Shown: positions 1 to 12,800 of the stretch, one piece after another
Layout: every line of letters starts with the position of its first letter
Numbering within the stretch: the stretch's first letter is position 1
NCBI GenBank assembly: GCA_900708905.1
Contig: CAADRB010000037.1
Span: forward strand, 431,188 to 495,187
DNA from: Hymenolepis diminuta
Lineage: Eukaryota > Platyhelminthes > Cestoda > Cyclophyllidea > Hymenolepididae
DNA length: 64,000 nt
Direction of reading: 5' to 3'
The notes under the pieces: generated by a model
Seen by the model: the letters and a program-made list of their open reading frames with translations, nothing else
Databases searched by the model: none
Told to the model about the DNA's origin: nothing
Position numbers and translations under genes: made by a program

Positions 1-739
1 TTCCTCTGACCTCAACTGAAACGAGTGCATTCAGTTATTAGCCTTGACATTGGGCTGTCATAAACAGTCATATTTTTAAATTTATACAATGCGAAATTGT
101 TGAATAAATTTAATTTTAGAAAACAAAAATTCCGTGAATAAAGCTTTTGTTTAAATCGTTGTCTTATTGTTAAGAAAGGAATAATCGAATTTCCCTCCTT
201 TAAAACCCTTAACGTATTGCAAAACGTATAGAGTTGATCAATCACAGAGAGAACGGCTACATTTCGTCCACATCCGTTTGTCAAACAAGTCAGCACTGCA
301 CGCACTACGTCCAGTTAGGCTCCATTTTACATACCTTGCGGTAGAAGGGTTTCGTTGGCATTCTTGTGATGGGTCCTCATTAATTACGCACGGAATACAA
401 CTCGTCGAGAGTGCGACGATTTTGAGATCGGTCGATTTCTTCTACAAGAAATTGCATGAAATTCTTCCTTTGTCTGTATTTCAGACTAAATCTGCTTTAA
501 TACTCGAGCAATAATTACGTGGTGAATATTACAAGTCTGTAGCAATTACATTCCTCTGAAAATGGTGTATCCTCTCTTTTATTAACGTCAACTTTCAATG
601 ATTCGCGTTTTAATCCTCCTCATTTTTTGTGCTTTTGATGTTATTTCACACATGAATATTCCCTTTGGATTAACTTCTGCCTATTGGTTAGGGAACTCTT
701 CTAACTTCTATATTGTTTTGTCTGAAGGACACACTGAAA
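1..739. other. Upstream of coiled-coil gene; no gene seen
   Basis: Short ORFs on both strands have no recognisable composition. No TATA box or CpG-rich promoter is evident. It should contain the 5' UTR and promoter if exon 1 at 740 is the first exon. Confidence 0.4.
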
Positions 740-875
740 ATGGAGGAGAATTGGCGAGCGGAGATATCAGAATTGCAGAATATTATCAAAACTTTGAGTG
801 GAGAAAATGCTCAACTGACAGAAATGATCGAGGCGGTCAAGAATTCAAAGTCCCATCGACCTGTTACAGCCTCTG
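740..875 (+). CDS. Coiled-coil gene, exon 1 (start codon)
   Basis: The exon opens with MEENWRAEISELQ and reads as an amphipathic helix with Leu/Ile spaced in heptads, then a Ser/Lys-rich linker. It ends in a good donor (CTCTG|GTAAG) in phase 1. The frame is closed upstream by TAA at 701-703, so this ATG is the likely start. A non-coding or further coding exon joined at an AG just before GACACACTG cannot be excluded, because the window shows no clear promoter. Confidence 0.7.
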
Positions 876-3800
876 GTAAGAATCCGTTCTAGATTTTTTG
901 TGATTCAGACGCAGTTAATTAGTCAAAACATTCATATGGGCATAATTTCTGGGATTTTCAGGACAGTATCTCCTGATTTCTTTTGTTCAGACGTAAATAC
1001 TAAAAATGCTTGAAGACTTTTCCTTTGCGTTTGCATAAGAGATTTATTTTTCAAATGCAAATAGGTCGGTATTCTATAATTCAGAAGTGTCCCATGAAAT
1101 TGTATGCTGATTCGAAACGAAAATGAATTTGCTATCGACCAAAACTTGGTTTGAATGAAAATTAAAGGTGACATCAAAGTTAGCATCCGCTTATTCAGTA
1201 GATACAATGGAATATAACAGTTGCAGAAGGCTTTTGATAAAGAATGCCTCTCCCTGAGACCAACATCAGAAGAAATCCACAAAGAGAACTCAGCTAACTT
1301 TCTGCGTTACATTTGCAGGGTAGATAGGAAAAAGAAAAATATCTAACTTTTGACTTCATTATGTTACTAATGAGATTAGAAAAGTCTTAGTTGGCTGTCA
1401 TGACATTATCTCAGGAAGCATACCAAAAATTTGCCTGAAAAGTGAAGGAGATGAGCTTCGCAAATGTTCAAACACCTTGGGGTTGTATTTGAAATAAATC
1501 CTCTCTCTGCCATGGGACAGGCAAGTTAAGTACATTGTATTTTTTACGGGTGAAACATTTTCTCCAAATTCAGACTGGCATAGTGCCATATAAAGAAGAA
1601 AGTGATTAGCGTCTTTGCTCACTCCACCACGTTGAAATGAGTAACTGAATAAGAATTGATTTGAATTTCATATCGTTTTAGCTGAATTCGTCTTAATTTA
1701 ATCCGGAATTTTTTTCATTTCCCCGATTTATAGCACCACGAAAAACAGAGGAGGAGAGTTTAATGCGTCGGCTTAAAGAAGTTGTTGATGCTCAGAAAGT
1801 TGAGCTGCGCTCGCAGAGAAGAATTCTCACCCAACGGACAATTGACTACGACGCGGTGTGTGCTGCACATATTTTATATTTAACATAGTTACATACTACC
1901 GACAAAATTTAAGTAGCATTTCATTATAAACAGATGAAATTGCAAGCCGATCGCTTAGCCCATTTAAACGCCAAAGGACCCCGCTTGAAATTGGTTGCAC
2001 AAAATGATGATTTGTCCGGTGGAATGGCGGCATATTTAGCTAACAAAATAAAAGATTTGGAGACCCGCCTTCGGGCAAAGCGGGTCTTGATTGAAGAGAT
2101 CAAGCATCATATCGGTCCTTCATCCGCTTCCTATCAGGACTCAAATACCCTAATGACAAACTCAATCCACCGCGAATTAAATGCTGTTTCTCCAGTAAGT
2201 TAAAAAGCTTTAGTAATTGATTTTGAATTTTGCATTTGAAGTTGCCTTGTATCCATTTATAAGATGAAATGTAAACAAATTGGCCCATACCTTTAACAAA
2301 ATATTTACTGAGGTAAATTGGTGGAACTCAGTGTCGGCAGTAAAGTTTTTATACGGTTTTGTTTTTAAATAGGGCTTCCTTGTATTGAGAAGACTTCATA
2401 TCGATAATTTTTAGAGCGTTCGACTGGAGTTTAGACTTCAAAGTAAGATAATGAAAGGTTTAATTGATGCTGGACGAATAGAGCGAAGGTTTGGATTCAG
2501 TTACGTTATCTTAATCCCATTCAGTACAAACACATCTGATTGTAAAATCTGGAACCAAGTTTTAGAGATTAAATGGTGATGGCACTCTCATCTTTAGCTT
2601 TACAGAGACGTTAGTTGGCATGTGTCAGTGTGTTGTAAGGAATTTCTACCTTTCAGTCAAACATTTTGAATGTTTAATTGAGGGAGGAAACTAAAATGTG
2701 TTCTTCTTGATAAGCGTAGACATCTCAGGAACTTGAAGTTCAGTTTACGGCTCTTTGTATTCGACATCTTTAGGATGCGTAAAGAGTTTACTCCCATTGG
2801 AGAAAATTTTTTTGGTCAATTGGAGACAATTACGCTGACTTTCTTGAATGGAAATTTGAATTCTCTTGCAGCTTTATGATCACATACTTAAAGATCCAGC
2901 TCTGTTTTGTCTGATGCCAAAAGAAACCGAGCGTCTGAAGTTGGGTGAGTTTAAAGAGTGGATGGTTGCTCAAAATAAGTGTAAATGATACCCGAAATTT
3001 TAATTTGTCAGCAAAATTTGGGACGAAATGGAAGTGATGAATCACTAGTGAAGCTGACAAACAGTAAGAAGAGATATGCCAAAGATATATTCAACGGTTG
3101 TTTATCTTATTTCGCTCTTGATTTGACAGAGTTGATGCAAAAAGTTGTCGTAAATGCGGTTATTGCAGAATATCTCTTCTTGTCTCTCTGTCACTTACTA
3201 ACACATTAAAACTCTGCTTACTTCTAGTCAAAAATTTCACCAAACACATGTTTTAAACCCCACTGTTGTCAAAAAACCCGCCACAAAGTAAAATATTTTG
3301 AGGCGCCAAATTAGTTTTCTACAAAGTGACTCGGATAGCATTGTATATTTGGTTCTTTTCTCCGTGGCATTGAAAGCAAGTTCCAAATTTTTGCCACAAC
3401 ATTTCTTCCAATTTGTTATAATAAACACTTTGCTGAACTTGTAGACTTAATCACTTTGGATAAGTGATTTACGAATTACGTACGGTTATAAGATCAATTA
3501 ATCGGGGTTGCTGAAACAAACCTCCGGAAGAATTCGAGAAGAGGGACAAATTTAATTGGAAAAGGGAAAACGCAATTCGACAGAAACCTTAAAGTGGCGA
3601 GAGAAGTCGAAATAAAATCACATATTAATGGAAGATTCAATTGTCCATTTCACCATCTAACTCTTACACGGTTGCAAGAAGATGAAATCGTATTGGTAGA
3701 ACTTATACCTCTCACTTATTTATATCTGCCCAGCTGTTAGGTCAAGGTCAAGCTCAAACCGGTTTTTTTAACGAGTAGAATATAATTATTTCAAAAATAA

Positions 3801-6800
3801 AAAAGAATAATATGTGGACAATGGCTTGAATGTAGACAGTGTTAATGCAGTAGTTAATTTCAGCTGGACAACAGGGTGACTTATTCATCAAATAGACAGA
3901 GAGAAATGAATGATCTCATTTGGCGTGCGGGTTGATAGCGTGCAGGTGAGAGAGAGAGAGAGAGAGAGGGAGATTAAAATCTTTCATGAGCGAACGAGTG
4001 AGTGCGAATCAGAGACAGATGGTGCGAGAGCGAGGGAGCTTGTTATCGGTCTCAGATTATATATTCGTGCTCGACTTGTGCTCGATTGAGGCATAAAAGG
4101 GTTTCGAGGGCAGGCACTCTCACCTCCACCTTTCCTGTTTTCCCTTTCGCGCAGGCTGTTAAATTAGCACGACACGCAACCACATTCTAGCTGTTAAATA
4201 ATAAAAAAAGAAGCGCAATTGTGAACAGGAATATTCTGTCAACACGTTTTTGGAACTGGATTCCCTCAAATTGTTCCCACCAAGACTCCTCTTGCTGTAT
4301 AATGGCAGTGGTTTGGTTCTCCTAGAATCACGAATGAAAAGCAGGTTTAAACCCCAGAGGTCTAATTCATTTCAAAAATTTGAAATTTAGAAACTCTGAT
4401 TCCACTTGCTTGAGGGAAGAACAGGGTTAAAATATAAAAGAATGCCAATCGTGTTTGTTTTGCATAAAGCAAAAGAAAGGAGACCCCTAATGCCTCAAAT
4501 TGGGGAAGTCCAAGAAATACCTTCCCTCGATAAATTTTGGTATTCGAGTATTTTTAGATGAGAACGTTAGTGCGGACTCACTTATAAACCCCTTAATTTG
4601 GAATCGGCGTTCATAGTTAGGTTTTCGATTTTTCTCTCAACTTTATTTGAGAAGATTAATAACTAACTTGCTGTTTTTAAGACGGAATAATGTGTTTTAA
4701 TACAAGGCTGAACCGCTCCAGTCTCCATCACTTAAAATCTAACCTTGAATTTTGTATTTGTGGTCTCTGCTTTGTTCATCTGCAAAAATCCATCGCCATC
4801 TTTGCCCTGAACCGTCTCATTTTCAAACTTTCAAATATATGGAGATCTATATGCTGAGTGATTTCTCAATCAAATAGATGAAATTGATGTTCCGCTTAGG
4901 GGATCGTTATCAGAAGTCATGGGTTCGACTCCTCCTCTGAGTGGCCATCCAGTGGTGTGGATAACCAACTGCACTGGTCAGCCCAAAATGGTTATTTTAC
5001 ATATCATGCAACAGATTTATGCGATTTTTTTCTGAAATAAGAAATATTTTTGAATGGTTTAGTTGGTTTAGTCATTTAAAACACCCATATTTTAGGTGGG
5101 TCATTGGGTAGCTTCACTAAAACTTGCATTTACGAGACAACACAACCGGATATGGCGCAGTATCCTAGGCATTTCCTACTATTTCAACGCATTTACCTCC
5201 ACAATTCTGCCATAATTTTACGTAAAGTTACATTTTAAAACTTTTGCCAAATTGACAAACAAAATACCACATTTTATTAAAGCTCATAAAAACTGTGGAA
5301 TAATACCGTTGTAAACCTTCAAAGATTGAGAATGATTTGGAAAAAGTGCCAATTTAATGACAATTCAATTGAAGGTAATGCATATTGAGAATCTAAAACA
5401 AACCAGATATTTCATATGGAAGAGTTGTAGGATTGAGTTTTGAAATTACTATCATGCGAAAATTGAACCACCATCACTCAGAGATCCAAGCTAACCTCGC
5501 CTGCTCAAACTCACATCAGGCAACAGCTCTGTTACTCCAAGGTGGGAGTGGCATAAAAAATTCTGAGTCCTCAAAGTTGGCAGAAAATTTGCAACTTGAA
5601 CAGTTTGGTTTCTAGATCTCCAACTTCTTTTCGTCTCTGACTTGGATACCACAGATTCATTAAAAAATCTAGTTGTAGTACTGTTTAATGATGCAATTTC
5701 GATTTCCAGTTTTTCCGTTTTTATATGAAAAAAAGTCGGCTAGTAGATATGAATTAAGGTAATGGGATAATGTTGGGACATTTGTCATATTTTTGAAAAT
5801 AAATTAATAATTTATTTGGTTTTATTTAGTAAAATTGTTGTCTACCGTTAAGTTAATTAGAGAAGACAATGTCTAGTAACAACTGCGGATGCAGTCAAAA
5901 TTGGCAGTGACAATGAAAATTCTCAGAGGAACCGATCACACAGCTGCTCTGATCGCAAATAAACGTGGAAACTCTCGCCAAATTAATGCCGAATAACAGG
6001 AGAAGAGCAAATGATTGTTTTGTTTTGTTTAGTAGTTATATTTTATCCCATTTCAGTAATTTGAATCCAATTTGGGGAAGACAAATTTTGAGAATCCCTT
6101 ATCACAAGAGAGGTTTTCCATCTTTTCGCCTAAAACGATCCCATTTGCAGTAAACGCTTTGTATTTTAAACCCTCGATTGTTCTTTTATTTTTGTCTTAC
6201 TCTCAAAATTGTAAGATTTCACCATCACTTTTAATTAGGTGAGAACATTTCAACCTCCTTTATTGGAGCGCGTACTCTCTTCTATCCTAGCTATTAGATG
6301 TCTCTATTTTCTAAGAAACTGCGTCTTATTATGCTCAGTTCCTAACAATTCAGCCCTGGAGAAGTCGTGATAAAAATTTCGGTGCTCTTGAAGTTTCTTT
6401 CAGTCTTATTCTAAGAGATATCGAATCCATCTGATCCCCAGTGAAACGTTTAACTTGTCTGTAAGACCTATCTAAATTACAGATATTGTGACTTTAATAA
6501 AGTCGCGTGGCCTTTCAAAGCGATGCAGAATGGAGATACTCTGTTTTTTTCCCTACGTGGAATGCTAAATCCTCCAAGACGATTGTTTCCTCGAAACCAA
6601 TCCCATCTCTTGTTTGAATGGCGCGAAAACTGAAAAATCACGACGCGTGGCAACTTTAAATGCATAACCGCGAAATTTTAACACAAAATATGGAATTTTT
6701 TATTTGAATTTTAATTAATGTTTAAAAATAATCAGGAAATTGTGTCCTTCTATCCCAATATTGATTTTATTAATTTGATATTGATTTTATCTGGAATATA

Positions 6801-9800
6801 TTTATTTTGTTAATAAATGGTGAAAATCAGCAGAGAATTTTGATCTATTCGCTCTTTTTTAAATTCATAATTTTTAATTAATATTTTCACTTATTTATTA
6901 AGTTTAAATATTTAAAATCCGCATTGTGGTAGGTAAAGAATATACCACAAAAAGGGCGAATAAACATATGAAGACTCTATGTTAAAAGTTTCATCAAATA
7001 ATTCGCATAAAAACGATCTGAAAATGAAAATAGATTTTGAAATTAAATTAAATTAAATATTTGTAAATATGTGATTTAAAGGCCATTTCTTAAAATGGAT
7101 AGACGGGTAGAGTGGAGAAAAATGAGCAATTTTGAAAGTTTCATATTATGACTTCCCTCAGTGCAGTATGGAATGATGGTTTTGTTTTCTCGATTGTTCA
7201 TAGAGATAAGTGGTGCGTCTGGTGAAACACCATTTTTTGCCCGAGTTCTTTTACCGCCAAACTGAATTTTATATTTATTTTTGCAATCCAACACGCTGTT
7301 ATGTTCAAATTCCATTTGGATCTATTCGGAAAAATACGAAATAAAATTCTTGAAGGATATAAACTTTGCCAGGTAAAAAGGAATGGATTGGAAATTTTTC
7401 AGGGGCAGAGTATTCATCAAAGGGAGTACACAGGACAAAGACAAGATAAATTAATTATGCATTATTTTGGATTCAGAATTTGTGTTTTGAAATCAGTTTT
7501 TTGCTGGCGACACGCGATTCTCTTTCGACAAAGATTTTGGAGTTGGATTTGAAAAATCTTATCATTATAAATCTTGCAAATATTTTATTATGCCTGGGCT
7601 CCGGTCCTTGCCTTATCAGGAATAAAACACCGTACTTCACTATTGGCCTTTATTACAAAATGTACCAAATTTAAGGCGTTTTGAAAACTTTCGCACTTCT
7701 GCCTAAAAGGGGTTCAAGGAGCCCTTCACCCATCCGTATAAGGTGTTGTTAGCCCACTTCTCGACGGATTCGAAAAGTTCGAATACTAGAAAATAGGCGG
7801 ATGGTTTTCTGGTTTTATTTCACCATTTATACTCATTTAATTTCCCGTTAAGCCATGGTTTTATGTTAAATTATAGCCGCAGAGCGTTATTTGATTTCAA
7901 CCGAAATGCCAAAGTAAAAAAATGTTTACTTATCAGATTTTAAAAAAGTGAAATTTTGAATAGTGGATGGAGTAGATAGTGGGAAACAAACTCTGCACTT
8001 TAAAGTGCATTATCTCATAGAATGATCTCTTACTCCTTTCTTTTACCAACTTTCAGCTTCAAAAAAGTCCTCTAAAGTGACCCTTTCAAGAGTTTATTTT
8101 AATTATTTGCCAATTTCAATCTCAAGCGGACGGCTTTGGATAACTTTTGGGCAAATTTGAATGAGATACACCAACTCTGTTGGTTTACGATGTCAGTTGC
8201 ATCCATTACGCCAGCGTCAGAATTAGGTCTGATTAATGAGCACTTCTATGTATGAATTGAAGATGAAGTGGAGCATTAAAGTATCACGCGCCCGAACTCA
8301 GTTGGGTCCTCAGGATCCAGGTTTTGAAAAGTGAAATTCGGAATAAAGAACATGACATGGTAGGCTTTAACTATTCAATAAGCAGAGAAAAGTCTGATGT
8401 GTCAATGAATTGAATGAGGTGAGGCACATATATTCTTTACTTCTATTCCATTTCATTGAACTCAGTACTGGGACTGTTTTGCTGAACCCCATGTATCGCG
8501 GTTGGTAGTAGGAATTACCAAAAAACAAGATTTTAAACATATTTAAATTAGATTTCATCTCCATTTTAGGATGAAGAAAACAAGCAGTCGGATTTTGTGA
8601 AGCTGCTAAACACGGATGACAAAATTTTGGCGAAAACTGGGAGGTCAAACTGTCCATCGTTGCCTCCCAATTCACCGCATTTTAGTTTTGAAGAACTCAG
8701 ACAAATTCTCATCGAAAGTATGGAGCTGGAGTCCAAAATTATTCAACATCGAGATCGTTTGGAGGTTTATCTTCGAGCAGGGTAAACATTAACAATGTTT
8801 ATTATGCAACTTTTTAATAGTTGGAGAACTGAATGCATAGTTTGGAAGACTACTATTTTCGGGGTTGGATTGATCTAGAATGTTCCCCTTTGACTGTAGT
8901 CCACAAATTCATCCATGTCTACATGATTTTACGTGTTACCCATATGCTCTCTTCAGTATCAGGTAAAGTTAGTCAGACCGTAAACAAGTGCTCACAAAAT
9001 ACGGTACACCCTAATTAGAGATGTCTCTCTGGCATATGCTCATTTAAGGTACCAATTCTGTAGAAAGCTGACCAATTAAAGAATTTATAATTATTATTAT
9101 GACTGGTAATTAATTTATTTATTTAACTGATATGGCAAAATATTTATTTATTCAACGAGAATGTTATCATCCCCAATATGTACATATTTCCTGTTTTGAG
9201 AGAGTAAGAATCTATTTTTTATATGAAGGCGACGGATACATTAACGCTGTTTACAGGAGATAGGATCAAACCACTTACAATTGCACGAAAATGAAAAGAA
9301 ATTCTAATTAATTGATTTCTATTAATGACATAATTTGAAATAAACTTAATAGTTCTAATATTAACAGCTCATTGGTGACATTTCTTAAAAGAACGGTTGT
9401 CATTCACATCGATGAATGAGGAACCTTTCGCTGTTCTTTTTTACCCCTGTTAAATTTTCATCAGGTAAGTACTCTTGAACACTAAGTAGCATTTTAATGC
9501 TATCTTTGTCAGATCAAAACAATTTCGGTATTTTCAACTAAGAAAATGATTTTAAACATAGGCATTTGTTTGATTAAGATACCGCGCAGACTAAAATGGA
9601 AAATTCAAACAAACAAAATCCGGAGGTGTCTAAATTTTCGCTTTTTTGCTTGAGTATCTGAGGGTGTTGCGGTTAAACTTTTGAATTTGACCTCTAAATT
9701 CCTAAACGGGATTATTGAGTTAACCGTTCGGTAGGTTATCATTTGAAAACCTGCCTCTGTTCTTAATAGACGGGACAAAACGAAAACTCAGCAATGCTCG

Positions 9801-12800
9801 TTCCCGATGCATTTATCTCATTTGAGATCGTAAATTGGATTTAGGGCTCCCACTTCACCTTGTTTCGAACTTCTACAACTAAGATTAGGTCATGTTTCAA
9901 TGCATTTAAAGTGAATAGTTTATAAGATCCCTCTTTACTGCATTGAAGAAGCTTGATGACATTTTACTACTGCTGGAATCTATTATGGATTATAGATGAC
10001 ATCAGGTCAAATTCTTAATTGCAGTGATGGTTTTAACTACGTTTTAACAGGCGTCCGCTGAGACCCTGTTTATCAGAAGTTAGAGGAATATGATGCGTTC
10101 GAAAGCTCGTATCCATTAAATGCGCAGTTTTCTTGGGGAAAATATTTAACAAATGTATCAAAATGAATCCAGACTGTTATTCAGATACGCATATGACCCT
10201 GAAAACAAACAGGAAGACCTGAAAATCGCTAAATTAATATTTTATAAGTTAGAGTAAAGCTGTGAGTTCTAAAGTTAAATTTAAGTGAAGGTCTCTACTT
10301 AGAAGTAGTCTAGAATGCTTTAATCCGGCGATCAGACAGCGTCTGCCTGGCAATTTGTAATAGTTTTTATCATGAAGAGCGAAATAAATTACCATTATGG
10401 AAAGCATCGAGTTTACAATATTGACTTGATTTAAGTAATCGTGTTGTGACTGAATTCGGATGGCTGTAGTCAACCAGATGTTTCAAACTTGGCGCATTCC
10501 AGGCCTACGCCCACTTCTGCTATAAAAAGCATTACAAACTGGATGGTGAACAAATTTTAGAATTCCGTCTATGCTGCAGCTTAGGTTCCTTAGAGACGAG
10601 ACAATTTGAATGAATGCTTCTGTTGAATAACAGCAACGGAGGACAGTTAGAAATTAGTGTACATCGATGCTGGGTTTATTAAAGCATTTGCATCAGCATG
10701 CATTGATGTTATTCGACTAGACGACCTAGTGGGGAAAATCTTACCCAGTTGTTGACAATGTCGTGTCTAGTTGATTCAGCGATTGGCAATATGAAATGCC
10801 TATTTTTGGTATCATTTAAAGTCAACCGGATTAACAGAGGGCATCAGATGGAAAAGGAAAGTGCAAGGTCAATCTTTCTCATAACAAATGTCTACAGGAA
10901 TTTTGATTGATGTGACGATTGGGTGGTGGAAAATTGTATTGGGACTGATGGAACTGAAACGTAGGTTTTACGTGTATTCATTCTTGAAAGTCCACATCAA
11001 GCTCGATTTATAGTGATAAATATCAAATTAACCTTTCAAGGTCACACATTCTCCAAAATTATTGGTTAAAGCAAAGAAGCAAGGATTTTGTTTTCAAATA
11101 AACTTTCACTCTCCTTTCCAACAAAAGCTTCTTGGATGAACGTTGGAGTATCGTATTCTAGTTCAAATGTGCGCGAATTCCAACTTTACCACATCAAATA
11201 AGAAGGGAAGTTATTACTTGCCCTGAATTATATATATATGTTATCAAGTAATTCCGTCAAAATTGAACAACTTCACTCTCATATAACACACAAGCCAAAA
11301 TTAATTTTTGTTTAAACACTACCACTTTCTGTTTGTTTGCGTGCCGAATTCAATCAAGTGAATTATTTGGCGTTTTTGATTGCTAAGATAAAAGTTGGTG
11401 CATATATCCATAAATTCAAAATAAAATTAATGCGTATTGCAAGGTAAACAGCAACGAATGGGATTAATTAATGCGTTTATGAACGAATAACACCAGTTGC
11501 TAAAACTCAAGACCAAATGTAGGTCTGCTATTGGCTGAAACAAGCTTCAACTTAGACACCTTAAAGTACCCAGAGAAGAAGATCGAATGAGTTGAGTCTC
11601 AGTTATATTTGCTTAAATTTTACCTCGTACTTCTACAGGGGTGGAAGAAAGTACACTCTGGGAGTAGGAAGGACAAATGTGGGATAATTGATTTCAAGCA
11701 GAAACAATGTACTTTTCCGAGGTCAATAGCAACCTTTGGGTTTCAACATTGATATTTGGCAAGATCCGTTTGGATGGCGCAATTTAAAGTAAAGATCGCA
11801 TCTTTGATCCCTTTCAAGTGGTCAGGGCGAACGAAGCAAGTTATCTAAGTGGAATGTCTTAGAAATATTTGTTTGGTTAGTTAACTTCTTTACACATTCT
11901 TGTAAAATCTGAAGGCTTTGATTATTTCAGTATTGAAGGGAGAAACGTTATTTCTTCATTGCTAAACTAATTTGTAACTTTCACTTTTATCGCGCCAAAA
12001 TGATATTTAGGAGGGTTTGATTATTCGGCGAAATATGTTTCATCGACCACACAGGTACAAATGAGAACCCGATTAGGCGTGATCTGGGACTGTTCCAATT
12101 TCGACATCACCCTTAATGAGAATTTCTGCCCCTATTTCATCTGAAGGATCTCTCTCCACTTTCCCAGATTAACACCCTCGTTGATTAGCCTCGTTACAGG
12201 ACCGTGGGGATCGCTGAATTTGAATTTTTAATGGATCTGTTAGTTCAATTAGTGCCCATTAAAGTAACATCTTCTTAATTGCAGGTTTTAGAGCCGAAAT
12301 GGCGTAAAAGCAGCACAACTGCGATGATCGGAGAGCATTTCAATTAAGTATTAACTCTTTTTATTCTAATCCAGAAAGAAGAGCTTGCTTTGAAAACTTA
12401 AAACAATTTTTGATTCCACGGAGTCGGCGATACTTGTTGTAAATGGAGATCATTCTGGCAAAATTCTTCTTTTATTTAGATAATTTTAACAGAAATCACC
12501 TACGAAATTCCCGCGTCGAGTTCATTGCGGTCGATTTAAATTTCTTTTACTACACGACTTATTTTTAATTTTACCTCTTATTTATTTTGATCCATTTGTA
12601 ATTTGAAATTTGGAGACAAAAATTATGAATTTATAATTGTATGTAGCGCTATTTAAGCCTCCAATTTTCCAAAACCTCCATAGTTGTGGAGAGGGCAAGA
12701 AAAGTGCCTTCTTTTCTTCTCTTCCTCAGGGAGATACTATAAAAGTAATGTTTGAAAATTAAACCACTTATTAATCTGTAATAATTCATTTGATTTTGGA

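Larger units (their letters stand above)
2945..8569 (+). other. Large intron of the coiled-coil gene
   Basis: AT-rich and without a clear exon. It holds the GA microsatellite at 3948 and a tRNA-like repeat piece near 4900. A stretch at 3012-3063 reads like protein in phase 0 (QNLGRNGSDESLVKLTN) after a fair acceptor, but fits neither neighbour's phase. Confidence 0.5.

Noticed and set aside
3012..3063. Possible 52 nt exon after TTTGTCAG with donor GTAAGA
   Set aside because: Its protein-like frame needs phase 0 entry and exits in phase 1, so it cannot connect the 2944 donor to the 8570 acceptor.
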